Source: Trichostrongylus colubriformis (taxonomy: Eukaryota; Nematoda; Chromadorea; Rhabditida; Trichostrongylidae). From it: a DNA stretch of 64,000 bases. Shown here piece after piece: positions 22,359-31,569 of the stretch. The stretch covers positions 10,314,509 to 10,378,508 of the forward strand of contig OZ022257.1 in assembly GCA_963978905.1 (NCBI GenBank), written 5' to 3'. A model generated the notes under the pieces. The model was given only the letters and a program-made list of their open reading frames with translations, was not told the origin of the DNA and searched no databases. Made by a program: the position numbers and the translations under genes. The stretch's first letter is position 1. Every line of letters begins with the position of its first letter.

Positions 22359-23232
22359 AAACCGGAAGGGGTGCGAAACATGAGGAATCAAAGAAATGAG
22401 CAATTTGTAACGAACACACGAGATTAGAAGCGATAATCGTTGAAAAAACCCGCATTCAAAAGCGCGACGCTGCGGTGTGTATTCGCATCCTATTCGCATC
22501 AGCACAGTGACTTTCCGAGTTGTCCGCCTAGGAGACGGGCCGTGGACCAACGTTAGTGGTAGCACCTGACTTCCAGCGCAGTGAAGTGACCGTTCCCAAC
22601 TACAGTAGCATTCTAAAAAAGAACAAAGGAAAAAACAACTTTAGAATCGGAACATCTCTTCTTGGCACCATGCCAAGACGTCAAATTGGCGATTTTGTGC
22701 AATGGTGGCCACTCGTCTGTTCTACCGTAGGCCAAAATTACCCCCTTCCGGTGTCTTCGAATCAGTAATCAAGCCATTGTCCTCTCACCATGTACTTTTG
22801 CAAGAGTCTTCAGACGATCACACTAATGGCTACTTAATTAACATGTGCTGCTCAACAATAGACATTAGCTTTAATCGGAACCTTCAGAAAACCACAACCG
22901 ATTATTGGGAAAGACTCGAAACGCATGGAAGGCTCGGCAATAGAGCAGCTACCGTAACGCTACACAATTCGTTGCTGTTCATAATAAGCCAATTGGTATA
23001 AGCGGAACTACAAAAAAAGAGAAAACAATGTCAAATGAGAAGTATCGAATCAGAACAGGCGGGGTGAACAGCCGCTGAAACCGCTATAGAGTGCAAGGCG
23101 ACGTGCATAATTATGAAGGTTTCAGGTTCATGCAGACGGTAACCCATCTGGTAAATGTTTTTAGGGTAGGCTTTCTACTCGCATGTGCAAAACAACTTTT
23201 TCAATGTCTGCAGCTAGGTGGTTTCGGCCGAA
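22359..23232. other. no recognisable feature
   Basis: Two overlapping open frames (22556-22768 and 22702-23001) carry no recognisable domain. No inverted or tandem repeat was noticed. Confidence 0.3.
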
Positions 23233-23440
23233 TGGACCATCGAATATGAAAGTGGGGGTTCTAAGTAGTTCGAAAGAGAAGGAACAAAACCAAATGAAGT
23301 GGTCAAAAGTTGGAGAAATAGAGGCCCCACTCGCCGTTTTTTCCGAATGGGGGGGGGGTCGAACAGGTTAAAAAAGGGAGGGCAGCAGTGAGCAGTATGA
23401 CAAGTAGCAGCTATTGAGAAAGGTGCTTCCTCCGAACTAC
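23233..23440 (+). repeat. dispersed GGGGCGGG/GGCAGCTGTTG repeat, copy 4
   Basis: Ordered landmarks ATCGAATATGAAA, CTAAGTAG, GTCAAAAGTTGG, CTCGCCG, GGGGGG, AAAAAAGGGAGGGC, AAGTAGCAGCTATTG match the three other copies in this window. Confidence 0.55.
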
Positions 23441-23877
23441 GAAGCACTTTTTTGTCTATATAAATAACTATAGTGGTTTTAATTTCTGTCAATGTTGTTG
23501 GTGCATCCAATACACGCATAAATAAATAAAATAAAATAAATATTCAACCAACATGTGCAAGCGGGAGATGTATACTTTCATATTTTGATCTCCATACAAC
23601 TAACTATACGCAACGACAGAAGTTTCTTATTAAACAAGATTTGGAAAGGTCGTTCCAGAAAAAAAGTATCAGAGGAGGTTTGTACAAACCTTTTAGCAGT
23701 CGACACTCAAATGCGCGCTCGTTGCGGCAAAAAAATTACTTGCAAAATAGAAATTGCAAATGATTGTATCACCTCATACCCTCATACGAAACACTGTCTT
23801 CACCAGCCCCTGAGGGTCCTCAGTAAGGTGCGCTGGTGAAAAATTGAGTTGTTATAGATATGAAGTGAAATAAGACC

Positions 23878-24030
23878 GCCGTCAGACTTCACGGTTTAGC
23901 GAATCCGCGATTTTGTGGTGATACTGCGACCTCGAGATCTTGCATTACCGCATATTTAACTGCGCAGCGGCGACACCGCAAATCGCACATCGCAAAATCG
24001 CAAAACCGAGAAGTCTGACAGCTGCTTTAG
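23878..24030. repeat. GCGATTTTGCG foldback repeat, copy 2
   Basis: Left arm GCCGTCAGACTTCACGG with GCGATTTTGTGG, right arm CCGCAAATCGCACATCGC with AAGTCTGACAGC. The two arms are inverted copies and the middle carries the ACTGCGACCTCGAGAT block also seen in copy 1. Confidence 0.75.
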
Positions 24031-24933
24031 GGCGTAGGACCGCTCGAACAGCTACTAAAAACTAACCACACCTACTCGGACGCCGTCACTAGAATCACGT
24101 GATATCCATCTCAGTCTATTCGCAACAGTTCAGACGAAGGCTCAAAAAAGAAAGAGATTACATAGGAACAATGGAATGGTATTGAAGTAGAAACCCTATG
24201 GAACTGAGAATATGTCGAGTATCCGTTGAAGTGAACTAGTGAACTAGCAAAACCACTTACATAATTACCGACGACGTTTTACGAGCACCAAAACTACTCC
24301 CCTGTCGATGTGGGCGGTGCGCTGCCTCGTGTTCTAAAGTGGGGAAATGGATGCCAATTCACAAGATCAAAGAACACTACATTGATATCCGAGGAAAAGG
24401 TTGTTTGCACGTCTTCCTACAAAATTAGGCTATTTCTACGATTACATGTCGTATGGATGATGCCAATCGGACTCTGCTATAGCGACATCGTAATGCTACC
24501 AATAAATCGGTCAAAAAATAAAAATATCTAGTCAAACGAAGTGGATACCAACATATTGGCCTGAGTGATAAGTTCACATTCAATACACAACGTTGATGAA
24601 GTAATACTTATGCGAGTGGATCCATTCATAGGTGCAGAGCATTAAATATGGAAATTTGAGTTCTGCGATGCTGATGATCCCTTGATGGTGTGGACTACTG
24701 CCCGTTTCTGACCATCTGCTCACGATCTGATACCGATTGAGCTACTGTTCATGGGAGGACATGCAATCGCTTTCAGCTCGTTCTCCTTTGATCGAACTAA
24801 TCTGAACGTACTGTTCCTGTGGCATCCAGCTCATCTGCATACTTTTTTCGGTGTTGAGCCCAACAGTGGCGTCAAACACTGCAGAATGAATGTGCTAAAG
24901 TGCAGGGAGTGTACTAAAGCATTTGAATATATA
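24031..24933. other. no recognisable feature
   Basis: Open frames at 24310-24531 and 24751-25023 lack known domains; the second runs into the MITE at 24934. Confidence 0.3.
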
Positions 24934-25056
24934 CAGTCCAGTTTCCGAAGGCTGGCAGGGCGTGGCCTACAAAGTTGGGTGAGAGTGTGTGGCGGGGCGA
25001 GAGAGATCGATGCAAGTCCGTAGGCCTCGCCCTACCAGCCGTCGGGAAATGGACTG
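24934..25056. mobile_element. short MITE with GGACTGTA tips, copy 2
   Basis: CAGTCCAGTTTCCGAAGGCT at the left mirrors AGCCGTCGGGAAATGGACTG at the right, flanked by TA on both sides. Inside, GGCAGGGCGTGGCCTAC mirrors GTAGGCCTCGCCCTACC. It shares the GAGAGTGTGTGGCG centre with the copy at 16474. Confidence 0.8.
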
Positions 25057-25964
25057 TAAGTGGTTGGTATAGTCATTTAGTTACTCATCTCCGTGAGTGG
25101 TTGTTTTTCTCCACTGACCCCCTTATCACAATCATGCATTTGCAGACTTGCATATTTACATCCCGACCATACCAAAAAATAAACACACAAAAAACTGATT
25201 ATGTAATTCAACTAACACGGGTGGCCCCTTACTCGCTTACAGGCGAATGGCAATAAAACTTGCTAGTACTATCATCCTCATTCTGCTCGGATCTTGTCCA
25301 GCCCGGCAGCGTTAGTCTTCCATTCTTCCAGAAAAAAGTTCTGCATATGGTGCCTTCAAGTTCATATATAAAAACAGGATACATGGCGCATTCCTAGGAA
25401 ATTTGCACATCAAATGCTCAAATTTCGTCGTTCCATTTGCATAGTATGATTTTCTCATAAAACTATTCAATCTACTACATAGGTCTTTGGTCTCTGAACC
25501 GGACTCGAACTCGGAAGCATGACCGTAGAATATGAAGTGCGGTTTCAAGTCCCGTCCCATATCAAAGCTTTTGTTTATGAGTCTTCATCCTTGCAACAAC
25601 TTTGGCAGGCTACCATAAAAATGAGCAGCTAAAAAATCGAGTCATCAAAGATCAATATTTTTCTTGTGTTCTAGCCCGGTGCGCCCTCCTGGAATTTCTT
25701 TTCTTCGAGAAGAAAACCTGTCGACTAATTGTAAGAACCGGTCCCGTACCCATAGCGAAAATAAAGACATGTGTGAGAGATGTCAGGAGACCGAGAATTA
25801 CATGAAAAACACCGCTACTGGATACCTGCACGCCCGGTAGTAGCGGGTGTGGTGTGTTTGTGGAGCAGTTATAAGGAGTAACGGGGTGAAGTATTTGCAT
25901 CGAATGCATGTACATAATAGTAGAGTGACTGTTGACATAGTAACTGTATGTTTAACATTCACAG

Positions 25965-26146
25965 TATTTGTGCAACGCGCGTACCAAAGCCAAATTTCAC
26001 GGCATTGTCGTGAAATGAAACGGAGCTGGGAAATGGTAAATAGTCACAACAGGGGAAAGCAGCGATCGTCAAAAGCCACTAACCTCAAAGCTGCTCGATA
26101 TGTAACCTACTACGCAACAAAGAAACCGAAAAGGATCGGGAGAAAG
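25965..26146 (+). CDS. candidate exon of unknown basic protein
   Basis: A 182 nt block lies between an AACATTCACAG acceptor (ending 25964) and a strong AAAG|GTGAGTAAG donor (26147). It is open in one frame for 60 codons, giving an arginine/lysine-rich peptide with a cluster K-K-P-K-R-I-G-R-K at its end. I do not recognise the family and no matching neighbouring exon was found. It could equally be a chance frame with good splice-like ends; the 5' border is the weaker one. Confidence 0.25.
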
Positions 26147-26264
26147 GTGAGTAAGTGATCTTTTTAAAACGAACATCCGTCGTGTGTGCAATGTTTGCAA
26201 CCTAACGAACAGCAAGCGTTACGGTGGGTCCCACCGTTAGCCGAAATTTTCACCTCCCTGTGTC

Positions 26265-26599
26265 TTTAAAGGCAAATTATCAATGAACAGATGAGTCGAT
26301 TTACCTTCTTGGAACAGCAGATCCTTGGATAACTAGTCAGGCCGTACATTTTTGGCGTTGCCACAGTGCGCTGTCACAGCGCTGCACCTGCTCGAACCCA
26401 CTCCGACGCCACGTATACTGCTGAATTGACCAATAAGGGAGCTTAGGTGGGTGGCGTTGGTGTTGGTTCGAGCAGGCGTAGCGCAGTAATAGCGCACCTT
26501 GGCTACGCTAAAAAGGTGCACCCTGACTAGTTACCCAAGGATTTACCGTCCCAAAAAGGTAAAACGACTCATCAGATTACCGTGAAATGCGCCTTCAAG
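26265..26599. mobile_element. foldback MITE, TTAAAGGC family, copy 3
   Basis: Left tip TTTAAAGGCAAATTATC and right tip GAAATGCGCCTTCAAG are inverted; inside, GAGTCGATTTACCTTCTTGG is mirrored by a GGTAAAACGACTC block, CCTTGGATAACTAGTCAGG by CCTGACTAGTTACCCAAGG, and the GC-rich TGTCACAGCGCTGCACCTGC arm by GCAGGCGTAGCGCAGTAATA. Same family as 14322 and 1923. Confidence 0.75.
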
Positions 26600-26704
26600 A
26601 CGACAGTCGTGTTTAGGCACCATAACATGCGATGCCAAGGGTTGTAAATAGGCCCAAGTAGGACATCACCCACAAGGTTACAGACTAACAAGGAAAGGAC
26701 CACA

Positions 26705-26818
26705 GGAATGGGATACAGATGGGCCGACGTATTTTTGGCCGCTGATCTCGAATCTGTATTCGAAATTTGCAGAACGATTCTCTGGGCAGAGTTATGGAGG
26801 TTTTTTTGAAAAAACAGT
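26705..26818 (-). repeat. inverted repeat arm paired with 27560-27665
   Basis: GAATGGGATACA, then GAATCTGTATTCGAAATTTG, GAACGATTCTCTG and GTTATGGAGGTTTT are found here and, reversed and complemented, at 27560-27665. The 740 bp between the arms has no recognisable gene. Confidence 0.65.
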
Positions 26819-27429
26819 ACTATCATATGGTAGGTGAAGCCCACGGCACGCGAGCCAGACGTTTTCACGCAAAACCAGTGTGATTTTCCTGTTCAGGGAA
26901 TCAAATTACCCTATGGGACAAGTTTTCAGCCAATTCGAGGATTTGACCAAATCTCGGAAAAATTGATGGGCTATTGGCTGGCAACCCATTGAACAAAGAA
27001 GAAGTCGTTGACCCTTGCTTAGGAAATGCACCTATTTGACGCTTGTTTCGTACATTTAGTTCGATGGGCAAGTGTAAAAGCTATGTGTAGGCTATCTTGT
27101 TCAGGTTGCAGGGTTTTCTGTAGAAGAAAATTCAAAAACTACCACTTTATCCCCTGGCCACCCCAGTTTTCCGAAGTTGGACCAAAAACTGGATTTGGCT
27201 GAAACTTTGCACAGAGGGATAATTTGACCTCCTGTGCGCGAATATCATAATCATTTTACGCAACAACGCCTAATTCGTGTGGTACGGGATTCTCTTCAAC
27301 TCGGTATCCTTCCCTTGTGAGTAATGTTAGTAGTTATAATAAAAGCGGCAGAGTGATGGGTGCGGTAGGTTCCAGTAAAGGAAACGTCCAAAAGTGAAAG
27401 GAAAGCGCTTATTGGCAGTTAAATACAAA

Positions 27430-27540
27430 GTGCAAAAAAACCCGGACCGGTGGGGAGCAAACCCACGACCTCTGTGCTGCATATCCGAAACACTACCAGT
27501 GAACCACTGAGGCCGTTGCTTGCTATGCAAACGGCCTTGC
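27430..27540 (-). repeat. tRNA-like sequence, probable SINE head
   Basis: On the minus strand it reads TCAGTGGTTCACTGGTAGTG followed about 40 nt later by GGTCGTGGGTTTGCTCCCC, resembling the A and B boxes of a polymerase III promoter. The spacing fits a tRNA head, but a clean cloverleaf with an acceptor stem could not be drawn, so it is not called a tRNA gene. Confidence 0.35.
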
Positions 27541-27559
27541 TGATGTGATAGTGCCTCGT

Positions 27560-27665
27560 CACAGAAAAACCTCCATAACTTTGCTCAGAGAATCGTTCTA
27601 CAAATTTCGAATACAGATTCGGCATCAGCGTCCGAAAATGAGTCGGACCATATGTATCCCATTCC
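27560..27665 (+). repeat. inverted repeat arm paired with 26705-26818
   Basis: Reverse complement partner of the arm at 26705, about 85-90% identical by eye. Confidence 0.65.
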
Positions 27666-27950
27666 GGATGGCCACTTCGACCTGGGGTCCTTCTCTTGTA
27701 AGCAAAAGCATCAAACTGCAACAGAGCTGTATTACAGCTTGAAGCCCACAAAAAGACCTTTCTCGTTCAGTAAAAAGGAATTCTTCTAATTTCCGGTGTG
27801 ATGTAGCGATGATGATGAGATAGAGGGGGCGACCTATGTTGACTTCGCAGATTATTTGGTTTATTTGGGTGCATATTTTACAGCTAAGATACCTTACTGC
27901 CACATCAACCATGTTATGGCAAGTTACTGTTCACCATTTGTCCCCTTCAG

Positions 27951-28050
27951 TGATATAACATCTGCGATTTTGTGCAAACAATTTCAAAAGAAAGCAAAAC
28001 AACAGGTCGTGGCTGAGGTGGTCCGCATCTCTGATAACAAAATAATTTGG
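27951..28050 (+). CDS. candidate exon of unknown protein
   Basis: A block of 100 nt follows a CCCCTTCAG acceptor and ends at TTTGG|GTAAAA. It is open for 33 codons (D-I-T-S-A-I-L-C-K at the start, R-I-S-D-N-K-I-I-W at the end). No family is recognised and no linked exon was found, so the call rests on splice-like ends only. Confidence 0.2.
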
Positions 28051-29656
28051 GTAAAAACAAACAAATTAAATAAGTATACGTTGATAGAATGATTTCGCAA
28101 GATCTGCCTAACAACTTTCAATAGGATTGATATTTCCAAATCTTGAACGATAGGAGCTGATAGTTGTTGAATCAACATAAAATAAATAAAAACAATTCTA
28201 AGAGGCTCGAAAGTCTGTTTCGATTGCGACGCTGCAATGGTGATACGAACGTTCACCAGATTGGGCTATTACTTTTCAATGAAATGAGGTTACTCGGGTG
28301 ATTACCCGTGAGATTGTAAATAAACAAGCAAGGTTTGCTTGAAATGCTGAGGCGTTTTTATCACGTCCCTTTCCAACATTATATGTACATAAAAAGTGAA
28401 GAAGTAAAACTTCAAAAAAGCAATTTTCAGTCCATCCGGAGTGCTCAAAAAGCAGAGCCTCTGCTCCCTTCTCTTGTAACCAATTTCATAAAATGCGAAT
28501 TTCCTTCTCTAGTGGGCTTTTCATGAGCTTCATATACATGGGAAAGCTCTCACTTTTTCATGTTCCCAGTGGTTTTATGCAGCCGAACCGGGGTGAAGCA
28601 CTGTGCTGAAGAAAAATTTCGGGAAATTGTTTGGTTCTGCTGGTATACTGAAAAATTAGCCTTCAAAAAATGATCGCTACACCCCACACGATATCGAAAC
28701 GAGCTTCCTCCTGTGTCCACCTGACTACTTTCAAATTTTTTTCAGAAAAACCCACCGATCTGCTTGTGCTTCCTTGGAGAATTCGGTCTTCAAACACGAC
28801 CTCTTTTTGTGGGATTGTCAACCCATGCTTGATCCTTGCTGAAACCCCTTTGAGACTCCATGAATGCACTGATGGTTAAGGCAGTGGACAGTCAGTCCAT
28901 CCATACTATGGAGGAGTGAACTTGGGGGCTAATTCGAGCCACTTACATATTTCGTGAAAAGATGGGAAATTTCCATCGTCTCAGTATTCCCTTGAAAATA
29001 GCTTTGAACAGCCAAGGAAAGGGTTTTCAAATCATCGATGAATGCTATTGAACATATGAATACACACATTTTTCAAAGAAACAGGTTATTGATTGAACAT
29101 TGTTATTTATTGCTTATTATTTATTTATTAATCAAGAGTAGAGCAAAAACAGGTTGCATAACCAATGTTCGGCATAATTTAAAGAACAAAGATTCTTTTG
29201 GATACCTCATTTCCATAGGAGATGAAAGAGTCCGATTCAGTTAATTGTCTAATCAGTGTTGATGCAAGAAAGCGCGTGCGAAGAGTATAGAAATGGAAGA
29301 AAAGATCCAGCGATGATTACAAGTTTCATGGAACGTTCAAAACAAAAAAACCTTCGTAAAAAAACAGAATCGTAGGATTTTCAAGAGCGCGTACATTGAG
29401 TAGTTAGCCAGTTCTCCATCGATTGCTCCCACTATTTCATCGAACTGGTTCACTTTTCTATGTAAACTGCTTTTTCATGGAGGAACATCTTCAAGACAAA
29501 TGTGATTACAAGGTAGAGGCGGCGCCAAAATCAAGCAAAGGCTGAGGAATTTCCAAGGGAAAGGGATTGCATTTTGAGTTTCAGAAGTAGAAGGGACATA
29601 TCGAGGAATAATTTCCGCAAGAAACCGTCAGCGACATATGTAGCCATATTATACTA
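28051..29656. other. no recognisable gene
   Basis: Short frames only. A segment at 28870-28930 (GGTTAAGGCAGTGGAC, then GGGGGCTAATTCGAGCC) looks like a worn tRNA-derived head. A low-complexity TTATTTATT stretch lies at 29105-29130. Confidence 0.3.
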
Positions 29657-29658
29657 TA

Positions 29659-30517
29659 TTAGGTTGTCCCAAAAGTCTTGTCATATTTTTTTCGATCATC
29701 ACTTTCTATTTTTTTCGTCCAACAAATAATAATTGGGCGACAAAGTATTGACCATCGTTATCGGCAACCCTCTGCCACTTTATAGGAAAATCGTTGATTC
29801 CCTTCTCCCAGAGTTCTGGGTTCTGAGAGTCGAAGAAGTCAGCGATCGCCTTCGCAAGCAAGTCATAATCAATGAATTTTCTCTTGGCCAGGAAGGATTC
29901 GAGAGGATGGGTAAGGTGATAGCCAGAAGGGGCAATGTCTGGAGAGTACGGTGGGTGAGGCAGCACATCGCAGCCGAGCTCCTATAACTTAGCCTGGGTA
30001 CTTTTCGCGAAATGGGAGCGGGCGTCGTCATGAAGAAGAGTGACCGCGGACTTTTCCGGCACTTTTCTCGAACATCGACGGCGAGCTGCTGGACCTGGTG
30101 GGTGCATACGGTAGAGGTGACTGTCTCGCCTTGTACCAGCACCTCGCGGAAAAGCATTCCTTCCTCGTCCCAGAACCAGCACAGTGCTAAGCGTGGTTTG
30201 TCTTTCATGTCAATCTCGCCGTTGCTGAAGCTGATGAACCAGCGGCGCACGGTCACGTAGCTCCCACATCCCTTGCCCAATGCGGCGTTGATGAAGTGGC
30301 AAGCTTGCTCATAATAGATGACACCGCGAGTTGGGTGGGTATCGACAACGGGCATTGTAGCTCTCTCCACGGGAGCTGGTGGGACAATAAATATTTTCCT
30401 AGAAAGCTTAGGGAACGTTCTACCATATTCCTGAACCGCCTGGACCTGCCTCGAAGTGAACAAGAGTTACTGATTTTTTTTTTGGTAAAATATGACAAGA
30501 CTTTTGGGACAACCTAA
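29659..30517 (-). mobile_element. mariner deletion derivative with both inverted repeats
   Basis: The element has matching tips TTAGGTTGTCCCAAAAGTCT at both ends in inverted orientation, flanked by the TA target duplication (29657-29658, 30518-30519). It is about 860 bp, against about 1.3 kb for an autonomous mariner, and holds a broken transposase on the minus strand. The retained tips mean it could in principle be moved by a transposase supplied elsewhere. Confidence 0.9.
29706..30463 (-). pseudogene. mariner transposase, deleted and frameshifted
   Basis: Pieces in several minus-strand frames line up in transposase order: R-G-V-I-Y-Y-E and V-T-V-R-R-W-F near 30320-30230; L-C-W-F-W-D-E-E-G near 30180-30160; H-D-D-A-R-S-H near 30030-30010; and P-P-Y-S-P-D-I-A-P-S-G-Y-H near 29960-29920, continuing to about 29706. 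The middle DNA-binding and first catalytic parts are shortened. In the last catalytic motif the third acidic residue (normally D in APSDYH) is G. It cannot be functional. Confidence 0.85.
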
Positions 30518-30859
30518 TAGTTTTCGAGATAATCGGATGGGTTCTAACCTTCTTTAAGGATTAGGGATAGAACATTTGTAAATTCACGCATTCATCTCAA
30601 ACGCGCGTCGCGGACGGTTGCTGTTCCTCTGGCTCTCGGTTTCGTCTCTTTGTTGCCAGTTAGTGAGTTAAGTATTTGATTTTTTTTGTTTCTGTTTCCT
30701 CGTTTCACTACATCTTGTTGCTGTTGCGTATTTATTGTCCGTTACTCACCTACTCGGTAGTCCTTTCTTGATTTTTATTCATATAAGATATTGCTGGTCG
30801 CTAGTCCACCCTTGGTTCAAAGTCCAATTGATTTCTCTTACCTGCGCTGTCCAACTAGC

Positions 30860-31546
30860 ATGTCTCGATCACAAGGCCGCCGAAACAACAGAGGTAAGGA
30901 CTGCACCCTTAATCCAGTTGAGATCCCTACCGCCAAAACTAGTGAGGTCGAGGACAAAACCAGCACGGTTGAAGTAGATTACATAAATATGTCAGCGACA
31001 GCCATAATCAGGTGTATTTCAGAACGAAATAAGGATCCCGAAATTGAAAAAATGGTTCAGGCCCTAATTGTAAAATTGCCACAGGAAGTATCGGACAGTG
31101 TGGAAGCAGACAAAAGGGGCCGTAGCATTGTGCTCTCAGGTATCCCTGAGTCTTCGGGAGATATCCCACCGTCCTCTAGGCAGCGCGACCTGGAATCAAA
31201 GGTAACGGATATCTTGGACATATTAAATGTGGAGTGTAGGCCTGTTGAGGTTTACCGCATGGGTAGAGTCAATAGTGCCACTCCAAGACTTGTCAAACTA
31301 GTGTTGCCTTCCAGAACACATTGGTCCATAGCCCTATCTAACTCTTATAAGCTTAGACATTCAAGCTTCGCTAATGTCTATGTGAGGAAGAGTATGACGA
31401 CGGAGGAGCGCAAACGGGAGTACGATCTCAGACAAGAGTGTAGGGAGCGCAATAAAACATGTAATGGGCGCATATGGGTTGTCTACCGCGGCGAACTTAG
31501 ACGTGTCGAAGAGCTTCCCAACCGTCGCTCTACGGGAAACGTCTAA
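30860..31546 (+). CDS. LINE ORF1 protein, RRM-like RNA-binding
   Basis: The protein of 228 residues starts at the ATG that opens M-S-R-S-Q-G-R-R; the frame is open further upstream to 30791, but this ATG precedes the basic N terminus and fits better. The central part (about residues 85-170) has the order R-G-R-S-I-V-L-S-G-I-P-E-S, L-N-V-E-C-R-P-V-E-V-Y-R-M-G-R, R-L-V-K-L-V-L-P-S, then N-V-Y-V-R-K-S-M-T and a basic, charged helix. This resembles the RRM-like fold of LINE ORF1 chaperones that coat the element RNA. No CCHC zinc knuckle is visible. It is followed 23 nt later by ORF2. No frame damage is seen. Confidence 0.8.
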   Translation: MSRSQGRRNNRGKDCTLNPVEIPTAKTSEVEDKTSTVEVDYINMSATAIIRCISERNKDPEIEKMVQALIVKLPQEVSDSVEADKRGRSIVLSGIPESSGDIPPSSRQRDLESKVTDILDILNVECRPVEVYRMGRVNSATPRLVKLVLPSRTHWSIALSNSYKLRHSSFANVYVRKSMTTEERKREYDLRQECRERNKTCNGRIWVVYRGELRRVEELPNRRSTGNV

Positions 31547-31569
31547 GTTGGCATGGTAATTCTACTCGG

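Noticed and set aside
27430..27540. A tRNA gene on the minus strand
   Set aside because: A- and B-box-like words exist but no complete cloverleaf or acceptor stem could be drawn.
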